Source: JAZTYK01 sp045636925 (lineage in GTDB: Bacteria; Bacillota; Clostridia; Oscillospirales; Butyricicoccaceae). From it: a DNA stretch of 64,000 nt. Below, one piece after another: positions 44,036-51,803 of this stretch; positions within the stretch are counted from its first letter, which is position 1, and each line of letters begins with the position of its first letter. The stretch spans positions 62,001 to 126,000 of the forward strand of contig JAZTYK010000002.1 of assembly GCA_045636925.1 (NCBI GenBank), read 5' to 3'. Both the position numbers and the translations under genes were made by a program. The notes under the pieces were generated by a model that was not told where the DNA came from, did no database searches, and worked only from the letters and a program-made list of their open reading frames with translations.

Positions 44036-44087
44036 AGCAAACATAAAATGGGAGAAAGTACCAGTCTCCTCCCATTTTATGTTTGCT
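44036..44087 (-). terminator. Long perfect hairpin between two permease genes
   Basis: A 19-bp perfect stem (44036-44054 with 44069-44087) has a 14-nt loop. On the minus strand it is followed only by GTTTTAG, a weak T-tract, so it may be a partial terminator or mRNA stabiliser setting the ratio between the large permease and the downstream pair. Confidence 0.6.
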
Positions 44088-44133
44088 TACATGTTTTAAC
44101 TTCGACAAGAAATTTTTTAATAACGAAATATTA

Positions 44134-46128
44134 TCAGTTCTTGTCCTCTGGAAGGAGGGCACGGGGTTCTTTGCCTATGTACATACCAGTGAAAATTGCA
44201 GTGAGCAGCAGGAACAGCGCCATGCAGGCGATGCCGGTCAGAGCGGTGAGCAACGGGCTTGCGCCGGTGGAAAGGGCCACCTTTGCGCTTTCTGCCGTGT
44301 CGCCCAGAATGCTTGCGCCCACGCTTTGGGTCAGCGCGCCGCCGAGGATTGTACCAAGCGCACCGCCTGCCAGCACCACAACTGCGGCGCAGGTGAGGAT
44401 GGCGATAAAAGCCTGCTTTTTGCTGCCGCCCAGCATCCGCAGGATGCCTGCGCTGTGCTTGTGCTGCTGTGCAAAGAGGAATGCCATCAGCACCATGGTA
44501 ACTGCCAACAACGCCGCCGACAGGCCCAGCAGCAGCTTGGCATTTTTGTTCATTTCTATCAACCCGGGTTGGATCTTATCATAACCCTGATCGAAGTAGC
44601 TGAGCTTCAGTTCATATTCACCGGACTTTTGCTCCGTCAACCCCATTTCTTCCGCAGCGGCCTTGAACTCGTTAATGCTGCCGTTTTTCAGTTCGATAGT
44701 GATCAAGCTGGGCTGAATGGGCCCTTCCGGCGCATTGGGTGCCGCTTTGGCGGGGATGTAGATGGCGTTCCACGGGGCAAAAAATACTTGCGGCGCAGTA
44801 CTCCCAAAATCGGTAAACTCCTGTTGGCCAAAGATACCCACGATCTCATAGGTATCTTCTTCAAAAAAACCGCCGCATTCGTTCAAAAAAACGGGTGAAG
44901 ACATATAGTTTTGTTGCATGGTAGCATTATGGATCACGGAAGTTTTGTCATAAAAGGCATCGTAGATATACAGGTGCATATCCAGTGTGTCCCCCACCTG
45001 CCAGCCCTGATACTCTGCCATTTGCGCGCTGACCATACAGACCTTGGCACCGGAAGCATATTCTGCTTTTGTGATCATTCTGCCCTCGTGGAGATACATC
45101 GCCCCTTGATACCACGCAGGGATCAGAGAAATGTCATCCGTCAGGGTTGCAATAAAGGAATGGGCGCTGTATTCAATGCCCTGACTGCACTCCTTCCAGA
45201 CAGGGTCATCCTTTACGTCTTCATATCGCTGTAACGCAAAGGGCATTTTTTGCAAAAGGGTTGAACTGTTGGATACATTCGAATTGTGGATTCCGCTTTT
45301 GCTGTAGTATAAAAAATCGTCGGTGTAATAGTCAAATGGATATATATCCAGCTGAATGCCGCTGCCGGAGCCGGCATAATCACCGGTCCAGACATATACA
45401 CCTGTTTCCTCATCTCTCTGCCAGTAGCTACCGCCCTTGACCGACATCACGTATTCCACACCGGGATGCAGAATGATCCGGTCACTGACTTCGCTGCGGT
45501 TCAAGCGGCGAATGTCCTCCGTATACTTTTTTGCTTCTTCCATTACCACCGGTTCAATGCGCAGCGTAAAGGTTTTCGGATATTGCAGATTTGGATTGGA
45601 GGTATCTAACACGCGAATGGGAAACTGCATCCACTGCCACTTTTCTGCCTGCAGAGATATTTCCGTTGGCTCTTCTGCGTCCAACATAAACCGTATAATA
45701 TTATTGGTGGAAAATGGAGTCACAGACTCCACCAGATAAGCGGGAGGAACCGTGTTGTCCTGCAAAATCGCTATCTGCCCCGGAATATAGGCCCCCACCC
45801 GGGTACGGAGATCGATGCGTTCTACGGAATCCAAAGCAAGAAGCGGCGACAGGTCATACTCCTCTACAGAAAGCCAATGGCGCCCTACGCAAGCTTTATC
45901 GCCGGGATGCACCAGCTCACCCATTTTATTCACATCCCCGTAGATCTCCATCGTTGCAATAGAGGTATAGGCATTCTCTACGGTTTGCAAGTTCTTCACG
46001 CTGTTCTGATACAGGTTTAGGCTCAGCACAAAGAATGCGGTGGTGGCGCACAGCAAAATTAAATTCAGTGCCAGACGCGCTTTGCTCCGGCTAATCTGCT
46101 TGAGAAATATTTGAATATGTGGCTGCAT
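44134..46128 (-). CDS. Large FtsX-like ABC permease, copy A
   Basis: This is a 664-residue protein with an N-terminal helix (about 17-40), an about 470-residue extracytoplasmic domain, and a C-terminal FtsX domain with three helices and the cytoplasmic AQQHKHSAGILRMLGGSKKQ motif. It is a clear paralogue of the 46789-48819 product, with very similar C-terminal quarters. It follows a small secreted Cys/His protein gene in the same transcript. GGTG precedes the start. Confidence 0.9.
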   Translation of the reverse strand: MQPHIQIFLKQISRSKARLALNLILLCATTAFFVLSLNLYQNSVKNLQTVENAYTSIATMEIYGDVNKMGELVHPGDKACVGRHWLSVEEYDLSPLLALDSVERIDLRTRVGAYIPGQIAILQDNTVPPAYLVESVTPFSTNNIIRFMLDAEEPTEISLQAEKWQWMQFPIRVLDTSNPNLQYPKTFTLRIEPVVMEEAKKYTEDIRRLNRSEVSDRIILHPGVEYVMSVKGGSYWQRDEETGVYVWTGDYAGSGSGIQLDIYPFDYYTDDFLYYSKSGIHNSNVSNSSTLLQKMPFALQRYEDVKDDPVWKECSQGIEYSAHSFIATLTDDISLIPAWYQGAMYLHEGRMITKAEYASGAKVCMVSAQMAEYQGWQVGDTLDMHLYIYDAFYDKTSVIHNATMQQNYMSSPVFLNECGGFFEEDTYEIVGIFGQQEFTDFGSTAPQVFFAPWNAIYIPAKAAPNAPEGPIQPSLITIELKNGSINEFKAAAEEMGLTEQKSGEYELKLSYFDQGYDKIQPGLIEMNKNAKLLLGLSAALLAVTMVLMAFLFAQQHKHSAGILRMLGGSKKQAFIAILTCAAVVVLAGGALGTILGGALTQSVGASILGDTAESAKVALSTGASPLLTALTGIACMALFLLLTAIFTGMYIGKEPRALLPEDKN

Positions 46129-46201
46129 AGGGACACCTCACTTTTGCAGAAAGAAGAATCTCCGCAGGCCCTAAAGGGCCTGCGGACATGGAACATTCGC
46201 A

Positions 46202-46510
46202 TCAACTCAAGCAAACAAAGCGGCTCACATAATCAAAAGAAATTGCGTATGCATTACATACGATGCACTCATAATAAACACCGCAGTACCATTCTTCCGC
46301 ATCGTGATCTCGATGCTCGGGACATTCAATAACGCGGTTAAACATTTCTTGATACCCTATGCATACAAAATCCCGCTGGGCTTCGCAGTAAAAGCAATAT
46401 GCATCAAATGCAATCTCCCCATCTGCCGCAAATGCCATCACACCCATAGTGGAGCAGATCATGATGAGAGCCAGTACCAGGCTCAGGGCGCGTTTTGCTT
46501 TCTTTAACAT
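46202..46510 (-). CDS. Small secreted Cys/His-rich protein, copy A
   Basis: This is a 102-residue precursor. A basic start (MLKKAKR) and the hydrophobic stretch SLVLALIMICSTMGVMAFAA form a signal peptide with cleavage at AFA-A. The mature part has CFYC, FNRVIECPEH, HDAEEWY, CIVC and a C-terminal CLS: a CxxC...CPxH...CxxC arrangement suited to zinc or iron binding, or disulfides. It has no family I recognise. The ATG at 46510 has GGAG upstream. It is the first gene after ECF-type promoter motif D and precedes permease A. Confidence 0.78.
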   Translation of the reverse strand: MLKKAKRALSLVLALIMICSTMGVMAFAADGEIAFDAYCFYCEAQRDFVCIGYQEMFNRVIECPEHRDHDAEEWYCGVYYECIVCNAYAISFDYVSRFVCLS

Positions 46511-46571
46511 AATAATACTCCTCGCTTTCTTTTTTGTCCAGCAAATTGTGTTCATCCATTTCCTGACCCAT
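46404..46571 (-). CDS. Possible short upstream open frame before Cys/His protein A
   Basis: An ATG at 46571 lies behind GGTGAG and is within a sequence conserved in front of both Cys/His genes. It opens a 55-codon frame starting MGQEMDEHN that overlaps the secreted-protein gene in another frame. Only the first about 20 codons lie outside that gene. It may be a regulatory leader rather than a functional protein. Confidence 0.3.
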   Translation of the reverse strand: MGQEMDEHNLLDKKESEEYYYVKESKTRPEPGTGSHHDLLHYGCDGICGRWGDCI

Positions 46572-46648
46572 TGGCCTCACCTTCTTTCCAAATAACGAAT
46601 ACTCCATCTGTTTCAGTGTAACAAGGTTTAATTACCCTTCTATAAATA

Positions 46649-46677
46649 ATATGTATAGCAAGCAGCAAATTGTTTCA
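46649..46677 (-). promoter_or_regulatory. ECF-type promoter motif D
   Basis: TGAAACAA (46670-46677), 14 bp, then TACATAT (46649-46655) on the minus strand. Motif and spacing match three other sites in the element. It faces the Cys/His protein A and permease A genes. The rest of 46572-46788 shows no gene. Confidence 0.7.
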
Positions 46678-46788
46678 TAAAAAATCAAAGTTTTTGCATA
46701 TTTTCGAAATTCACAGACACTGTATCGCACTTCCGTATGCGACGCCAATTTCGATGTCAACGGGGACGATATGTGCCATCAACACTAT

Positions 46789-48819
46789 CTATCCCTTATC
46801 CTGAGGCAACAGTTCGCGAGGTTCTTTGCCGATGTAGGTGGCCGTAAAGATGGCGGTAAGTAGCAGAAACAGCGCCATGCAGCCCACGCCGGACACTGCT
46901 GTCAGCACCGGGCTTGCACCGGTGGAGAGGGCCACCTTGGCAGAAGCTGCCGCATCACCCAGGGCGCTTGCGCCCACGGTTTGGGTCAGCGCGCCGCCGA
47001 GGATTGTACCAAGCGCACCGCCTGCCAGCACCACAACTGCGGCGCAGGTGAGGATGGCGGTGAAAGTTTGAGCTTTGCTGCCGCCCAGCATCCGCAGGAT
47101 GCCTGCGCTGTGCTTATGCTGCTGTGCGAAGAGGAAGCTCATCAAAATCATCGTCACCAGCAGCAGTATCAAGGACAAGGCAAGCAACAGAACTGCGTTG
47201 CGATTCATTTCCACCAAGCTGCCTTTGATCTTGTCATAGCCCTGATCGAAATAGCTGAACTTCAGCTCATACTCTCCCGGCTTTTGCTCGGTCAGACCCA
47301 TTTCCTCTACGACAGCCTTGAAGTCGTCAACGGTGCCATTTTTCAGATGGAAGGTCAGCAGGCTCGCCTGAATGGCTCGGTCTTCCAATGCCGGTGCGTG
47401 GGGCGCGGAGTTTTCGGGGATGCAGATCACATTCCAGGGCTGTGCAAACACTTCGGGCGCAGCTTCGGAGTCCACTTCGCCTTCGTTCTGTCCGTAAATG
47501 CCTACGATCTCGAACTGCCCTTCGTCGAAAAAGTCCTCCATATACATAGATGCCCACATTTCGCTGCAAGAGGTGGTTCCGGTATACTGTGGGAAATCTT
47601 CATGATACAGATGCATATCCAGCTTGTCGCCCAACTTCCAGCCGTGCCGTTCCGCAAGCCGCGTACTGACCATACAGACCTTGGTGCCGGAATCATATTC
47701 TTCTTCTGTGATCATCCGGCCTTCCTGAAGAAACATATTCTTCACCTGCCAAGCCGGAAGCAGCCGAATGTCCGAGGTCAGTGTCACAGCAAAACTGGAG
47801 GTGGAATAAGCTGTGGCCTGCCATAAGGCATCGAAATAGGCGGCAAGCTCCGGGTCGCTTTGTACATCCTCCCATCGCTGAATACAATAGGGGACATTCC
47901 CCTTAATGCCAGCGGAAGTATAATACTCACTGTCGCCTGAATAGTGCAATGCAGCGCCTTCGTACAGACAAGGGTAATTATATACCATAAACCGTATAGA
48001 AACCACGCGACCTTCTATCGCATTAAGTCTCTGAACCGGAGAATATAAACCGGTATCCGGATCCTTTCGAAACCATGTATCAGTCTCGCTGGCACCGAAC
48101 AACACATATTCCACATTAGGATACAGGATCAGTTTATCGGTCTCCTGCGACCGGTTCAGCCGCCGGATCTCTGCATCGTGGTCATTTTGCACCGCATGAA
48201 TGACTGATGAAAATGTCAGACCGATGGGGTTTTTGTATTCTATCTGCGGATGGGTGGTCTCCAGCACCTCGATGTCTACCGCTTTCATATCATAACGATA
48301 ATATTCGCCTGCTTTTGTCCGGCTGATCTCCACCGGTTCATCGCCGCTGAGACGAAAACGCAGCATGTGGATTCTCATCGTGGTGTTGACATCCGTTGGC
48401 TGCAGGCCGTTGAGCGCCAACTGCGTTTCGTTCATCATCTCGGAAGCATATACATCCAGACTTATCTGCCCGGGAATATAGGCGGCGCAGCGGTAGCGCA
48501 AGTCAACATTCTGTACCATGGGTAACTGCTGCAAGGGAGAAAGATCATAGCCGTATCGTGTCAGCAAAAAGCGTCCCACTCGGTCGGCGGCGCTGGAATG
48601 TACCAGATCACCTTCCTTATTCACATCCCCGTAAATCTCCATGGTGGCGATGGTGGTGTAGGCATTCTCTACAGCTTGCAGGTTTGCCCGGCTGTTGTGA
48701 TACAGATTCAAACTGACTACAAAAAAGACTGTAACGGCGCAAAGCAATACAATATTGAGTGCAAAACGGCTTTTCTTTCGAACCGTTTGCTGAAGAAAAA
48801 TTCGTATACTGATAGGCAT
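46789..48819 (-). CDS. Large FtsX-like ABC permease, copy B
   Basis: This is a 676-residue paralogue of copy A with the same layout: N-terminal helix, large outer domain, and C-terminal FtsX domain with AQQHKHSAGILRMLGGSKAQ. Stretches of its 3' end are identical in DNA to copy A (for example near 46980-47060 and 44330-44410), while the outer domains have diverged, as expected if they recognise different ligands. It follows Cys/His protein B and is followed by motif D and the second operon. Confidence 0.9.
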   Translation of the reverse strand: MPISIRIFLQQTVRKKSRFALNIVLLCAVTVFFVVSLNLYHNSRANLQAVENAYTTIATMEIYGDVNKEGDLVHSSAADRVGRFLLTRYGYDLSPLQQLPMVQNVDLRYRCAAYIPGQISLDVYASEMMNETQLALNGLQPTDVNTTMRIHMLRFRLSGDEPVEISRTKAGEYYRYDMKAVDIEVLETTHPQIEYKNPIGLTFSSVIHAVQNDHDAEIRRLNRSQETDKLILYPNVEYVLFGASETDTWFRKDPDTGLYSPVQRLNAIEGRVVSIRFMVYNYPCLYEGAALHYSGDSEYYTSAGIKGNVPYCIQRWEDVQSDPELAAYFDALWQATAYSTSSFAVTLTSDIRLLPAWQVKNMFLQEGRMITEEEYDSGTKVCMVSTRLAERHGWKLGDKLDMHLYHEDFPQYTGTTSCSEMWASMYMEDFFDEGQFEIVGIYGQNEGEVDSEAAPEVFAQPWNVICIPENSAPHAPALEDRAIQASLLTFHLKNGTVDDFKAVVEEMGLTEQKPGEYELKFSYFDQGYDKIKGSLVEMNRNAVLLLALSLILLLVTMILMSFLFAQQHKHSAGILRMLGGSKAQTFTAILTCAAVVVLAGGALGTILGGALTQTVGASALGDAAASAKVALSTGASPVLTAVSGVGCMALFLLLTAIFTATYIGKEPRELLPQDKG

Positions 48820-48889
48820 ACTGACACATCCTTTTTACGGCGGAAATGCGGCAGGCGGATTATCCGCCTGCCACATCTTATTTAAATGG

Positions 48890-49192
48890 TTACCAAAGAC
48901 AAATGTAATCTTTACGATCGAAACCACTGTCGTATTCCCACTCGCAGTTTCTACAGCGGAGGATATAATGTACATAATACTCCTCCGCATCATGTTGTTC
49001 GTTGTGCAACGGACATACGATAACGCGATTGAATTGCCAATCCTCAATTCTCCGGAGAACGAGGTCCTCACCACAGTTGGGGCACTCGGAAGGTGCGGCG
49101 GTTTCTGCCGCGAACGCCATGACGCCCATGGTGGAACAGATCATGATGAGAGCCAATACCAGACTCAGAGTTCTTTTGGTTTTTCTTAACAT
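48890..49192 (-). CDS. Small secreted Cys/His-rich protein, copy B
   Basis: This is a 100-residue precursor with a signal peptide nearly identical to copy A (LALIMICSTMGVMAFAA). The mature part has CPNC, FNRVIVCPLH, HDAEEYY, CRNC and a terminal CLW. The residues shared with copy A are mostly the Cys/His positions and FNRVI/HDAEE, which defines the family. The ATG at 49192 fits GGAG at 8 nt; in-frame ATGs at 49198 and 49261 are alternatives. Confidence 0.78.
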   Translation of the reverse strand: MLRKTKRTLSLVLALIMICSTMGVMAFAAETAAPSECPNCGEDLVLRRIEDWQFNRVIVCPLHNEQHDAEEYYVHYILRCRNCEWEYDSGFDRKDYICLW

Positions 49193-49352
49193 GTTCATAA
49201 CTCCTTTTCGTTTGTTTTTTTCTTGAACACAGTCTTCGATATCAAACGCTTCCTGGCCCATTGGACTCACCCCTGTCTTCCGCATTTTCTTGCGGTTATT
49301 GCGAATTTGAAATGAAGAAGAACAAATATCGCTTATTTGCTTCTCTACTATG

Positions 49353-49381
49353 ATATGTAGAGAAGGACACGATTTGTTTCA
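49353..49381 (-). promoter_or_regulatory. ECF-type promoter motif C
   Basis: TGAAACAA (49374-49381), 14 bp, then TACATAT (49353-49359). It faces the Cys/His protein B and permease B genes. An inverted repeat TTCTCTAC/GTAGAGAA overlaps the -10 side. Confidence 0.72.
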
Positions 49382-49695
49382 ATCTTTTTTGTCGAATTAA
49401 CAATTTGTTTGCAATTTAGATGTAAAACAAGCTCGATAAACTCGTCCGGGGCAACGAATCATCTTCATGTCTTTTCTTCGGGGAGCAATTGCGATATAAT
49501 AAGAATCATGTTAAAACTTGTTTCTTGCTGAAACTGCAAATCGGAATGTTTTCTATGTCAACCGTAAAGTTCTTTTGCAAAACAAACTACCGTTTCATCG
49601 AATTATGCGTATTCCCTTTTTCAAAATCCTGTGCTATAATCCGCTATAATTGGACATTTACCGATGAAATGATATCTGTTCAGGAGGTGATAGCT

Positions 49696-50202
49696 ATGAC
49701 GGAAGAACAAAAACAGTCGATTGATTCGTATATTCTCTCACATTATGACAAGTTGCTTGGCTTTGCATTTGGTGCCCTGCATGATCAATATAAAGCAGAG
49801 GAAGCCGTGCAGCAGGTTTTTTTGATTGCTTCGAAAAAGCCCGATGCGTTGATCAATAGCCCGAATCCGGTGGGCTGGCTCATCAATACGCTTAAATATG
49901 TCATAGCAAATATGCGCCGTTCTGACTTTGCGGATCAGCGTCTTTTGGCAAAAGCTACAGCTTTGCACGAAAATGCCGCACAGGAAATTGATATGGATGA
50001 TCTCCTTACTATAGAAACACTGTGGTCAGATATTATTAAAACACCAGAATTCCAATTTCTGAAGCTGTTCATCTACGATGGATTATCTGATTCCGAGGTT
50101 GCCGAAATGTATGGTATTACATATCTCGCGTGTCGACTTCGAAAATCAAGATATCGCAAGCGACTGCGCGAACTAATTTTAGAAAAATATGATATTGGAT
50201 GA
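49696..50202 (+). CDS. ECF-type RNA polymerase sigma factor
   Basis: This is a 168-residue sigma-70 family protein. The region 2 core is at about 10-75 (YDKLLGFAFGALHDQYKAEE, then AVQQVFLIASKKP and NPVGWLINTLKYVIAN). Region 4 is at about 110-160 (FLKLFIYDGLSDSEVAEMYG, with RLRKSRYRKRLRE). The ATG at 49696 follows AGGAGGTGA. Two TATAAT boxes (49635-49640 and 49645-49650) suggest it is made from housekeeping promoters. It is divergent from the Cys/His-permease operons and 58 bp before the probable anti-sigma gene. Confidence 0.88.
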   Translation: MTEEQKQSIDSYILSHYDKLLGFAFGALHDQYKAEEAVQQVFLIASKKPDALINSPNPVGWLINTLKYVIANMRRSDFADQRLLAKATALHENAAQEIDMDDLLTIETLWSDIIKTPEFQFLKLFIYDGLSDSEVAEMYGITYLACRLRKSRYRKRLRELILEKYDIG

Positions 50203-50228
50203 AACAAATTGGTCCTATCACTACATAC
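50200..50228 (+). promoter_or_regulatory. ECF-type promoter motif A
   Basis: TGAAACAA (50200-50207), 14 bp, then TACATAC (50222-50228). It overlaps the sigma gene's stop codon and faces the anti-sigma gene, which would give negative feedback. Confidence 0.72.
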
Positions 50229-50260
50229 TGTAATAGATAGGCCATAGAAAGGAGGGTCAC

Positions 50261-51160
50261 ATGTCTTTCAACCAACGCTATGAATCGCAAGATTTTACAA
50301 AACATGACAGCATGAGCACGGAAGAACTTGGCAAGATTTTAGAGGCCGAGCCTTTGAAACCCCGAGAAGATCAACTGCCCGATGACGAACTTCTTTATAT
50401 TTCTGAGGTTTACAGCAATCGCTTTGATATGCAGAAGATTTTCCCTAAAACCAACGAGGAATATTTGGAGGAGTTTCACGCCTTTCGGGCATCCCTGTCT
50501 GAAGATGATCTTTCTTTTGTCTTGGAGCAAGAAGAAGCTGATTTCAAGGAGACGCTTGCGGTTCTAAAACAAGTTAGCAAACGCAAATCCAGCAAAAAAA
50601 CTCGTCGTCTGCCTGTTCGGAAGCTTGCAGTGATCGCTGCTACAGTGGCCGTAGCTTTTTCATTGATGGTTCTTCCTGTTAACGCTTCCGGTAACAGCGT
50701 ACTCGACACCATAGTGATTTGGGCAAAGGAAACATTCCAGTTTGTAAGTAGAGACTCAGGTACTGACGATTTTGTTGAAAACACAGAGTTTCAAGAATTT
50801 CTGTTACAGTACGATGTGACCGAACCTGTTCCTTCACTGATACCAGCTGGTTTTGAATTATTCACCACAAATGCGGACATTCAACCTTTACAGTCTAAAT
50901 TTTTAGCCAACTATACCGACTCAAACAATCATTGTATTAATATCTCTATAAAAACTAAAATTTCTGGATCTCCGTCTTATGTTGAACAATTGGGCGGCAC
51001 ATATGAAACCATAAAAATTGCAAGGCAGGAATATTTTATCTTTGACAATACAAATTGTTTAACCGCAGTGTGGCTTACCGACACTCATGAGTGTATTCTT
51101 TCCGGGAATCTCTCTGTTGCTCAAATAGAAACTATGCTTGATTCTATTGCAAAGGATTGA
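50261..51160 (+). CDS. Probable membrane anti-sigma factor with DUF4367-like domain
   Basis: This is a 299-residue single-pass protein. A cytoplasmic N-terminal part (1-118), acidic and helical, ends in a basic patch. One membrane helix is at about 120-141. The outer domain (about 142-299) resembles DUF4367 domains found in sigma-regulators (VPSLIPAGFELFTTNADIQP, then the GGTYETIKIARQEYFIFDN strand pattern). Gene position right after an ECF sigma factor supports an anti-sigma role. GGAGGGTCAC precedes the ATG. Confidence 0.75.
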   Translation: MSFNQRYESQDFTKHDSMSTEELGKILEAEPLKPREDQLPDDELLYISEVYSNRFDMQKIFPKTNEEYLEEFHAFRASLSEDDLSFVLEQEEADFKETLAVLKQVSKRKSSKKTRRLPVRKLAVIAATVAVAFSLMVLPVNASGNSVLDTIVIWAKETFQFVSRDSGTDDFVENTEFQEFLLQYDVTEPVPSLIPAGFELFTTNADIQPLQSKFLANYTDSNNHCINISIKTKISGSPSYVEQLGGTYETIKIARQEYFIFDNTNCLTAVWLTDTHECILSGNLSVAQIETMLDSIAKD

Positions 51161-51165
51161 TCAAA

Positions 51166-51639
51166 ATGTTATTCAAAAAAAATCATTCTATTTTCAAAAT
51201 AAGTGCAATTTTAATAACCCTGCTCGTTATTATATCGGTTCCGGCTTATGCGGCAGAGAATGCGTCACAATACATCCTGAGTTATGGCGGCTATGTTTAC
51301 AGCGCCGGCAACGGTGAACTACAAGTCTGGGCAGATGTCACCGCTCACCATTCCGTCGACGAGATTGGAATGGCTGTTGTTTCGTTATTGGAATGTCCCA
51401 CTAACTCTACAAATGATTCGGATTGGGAATGCATATATCATTTTTATTATAATATTTTCCCAGAAATGGTAGCTTATAATAAGATTACATACAGTGGTAA
51501 CGTGACTTATGAGGATGGTACGGTTGGCTATTACTACAAGGCACAGATTACAATCTTTGTCGAGCATGACGGAACAACCGAAGCCCGAACCTTCTGGACC
51601 TCAGCAAAACGAGCTACTTATTTCCCAGAAAACGCATAA
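51166..51639 (+). CDS. Secreted protein of unknown function in the sigma operon
   Basis: This is a 157-residue protein with a signal peptide (FKISAILITLLVIISVPAYA-AEN) and a mature beta-rich domain with a conserved-looking GGYVYSAGNGELQVWADV start and a Tyr-rich centre. I do not recognise the family. The ATG at 51166 lies 5 bp after the anti-sigma stop with AAAGGATTG inside the previous gene's end; co-transcription is clear. It may act in the envelope as a partner of the anti-sigma factor. Confidence 0.7.
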   Translation: MLFKKNHSIFKISAILITLLVIISVPAYAAENASQYILSYGGYVYSAGNGELQVWADVTAHHSVDEIGMAVVSLLECPTNSTNDSDWECIYHFYYNIFPEMVAYNKITYSGNVTYEDGTVGYYYKAQITIFVEHDGTTEARTFWTSAKRATYFPENA

Positions 51640-51647
51640 ATACTATA

Positions 51648-51686
51648 AAATGCTGGGCACCTGCGGGTGCCCAGCATTTTTTAATT
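51648..51686 (+). terminator. Terminator of the sigma/anti-sigma operon
   Basis: A 14-bp stem (51648-51661 with 51666-51679), TGCG loop, is followed by TTTTAATT. Motif B starts 11 bp later, so the next operon has its own promoter. Confidence 0.88.
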
Positions 51687-51696
51687 AAAGATTAGA

Positions 51697-51725
51697 TGAA
51701 ACAAAAGTGGCATATCCATACATAC
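51697..51725 (+). promoter_or_regulatory. ECF-type promoter motif B
   Basis: TGAAACAA (51697-51704), 14 bp, then TACATAC (51719-51725). It faces the HAD phosphatase, helical protein and DUF4062 genes. Confidence 0.7.
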
Positions 51726-51803
51726 TATAGTAAAAGTCAAAAAATGTTGGTTTTTGCAGGATTAAACCGTTGCCCTCTAAAGGAAAGAAAGGATGCGAAA
51801 GTA

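Noticed and set aside
44083..44898. Plus-strand frames opposite the permease genes
   Set aside because: They are overlapped by clear FtsX permeases on the minus strand and lack any start signal.
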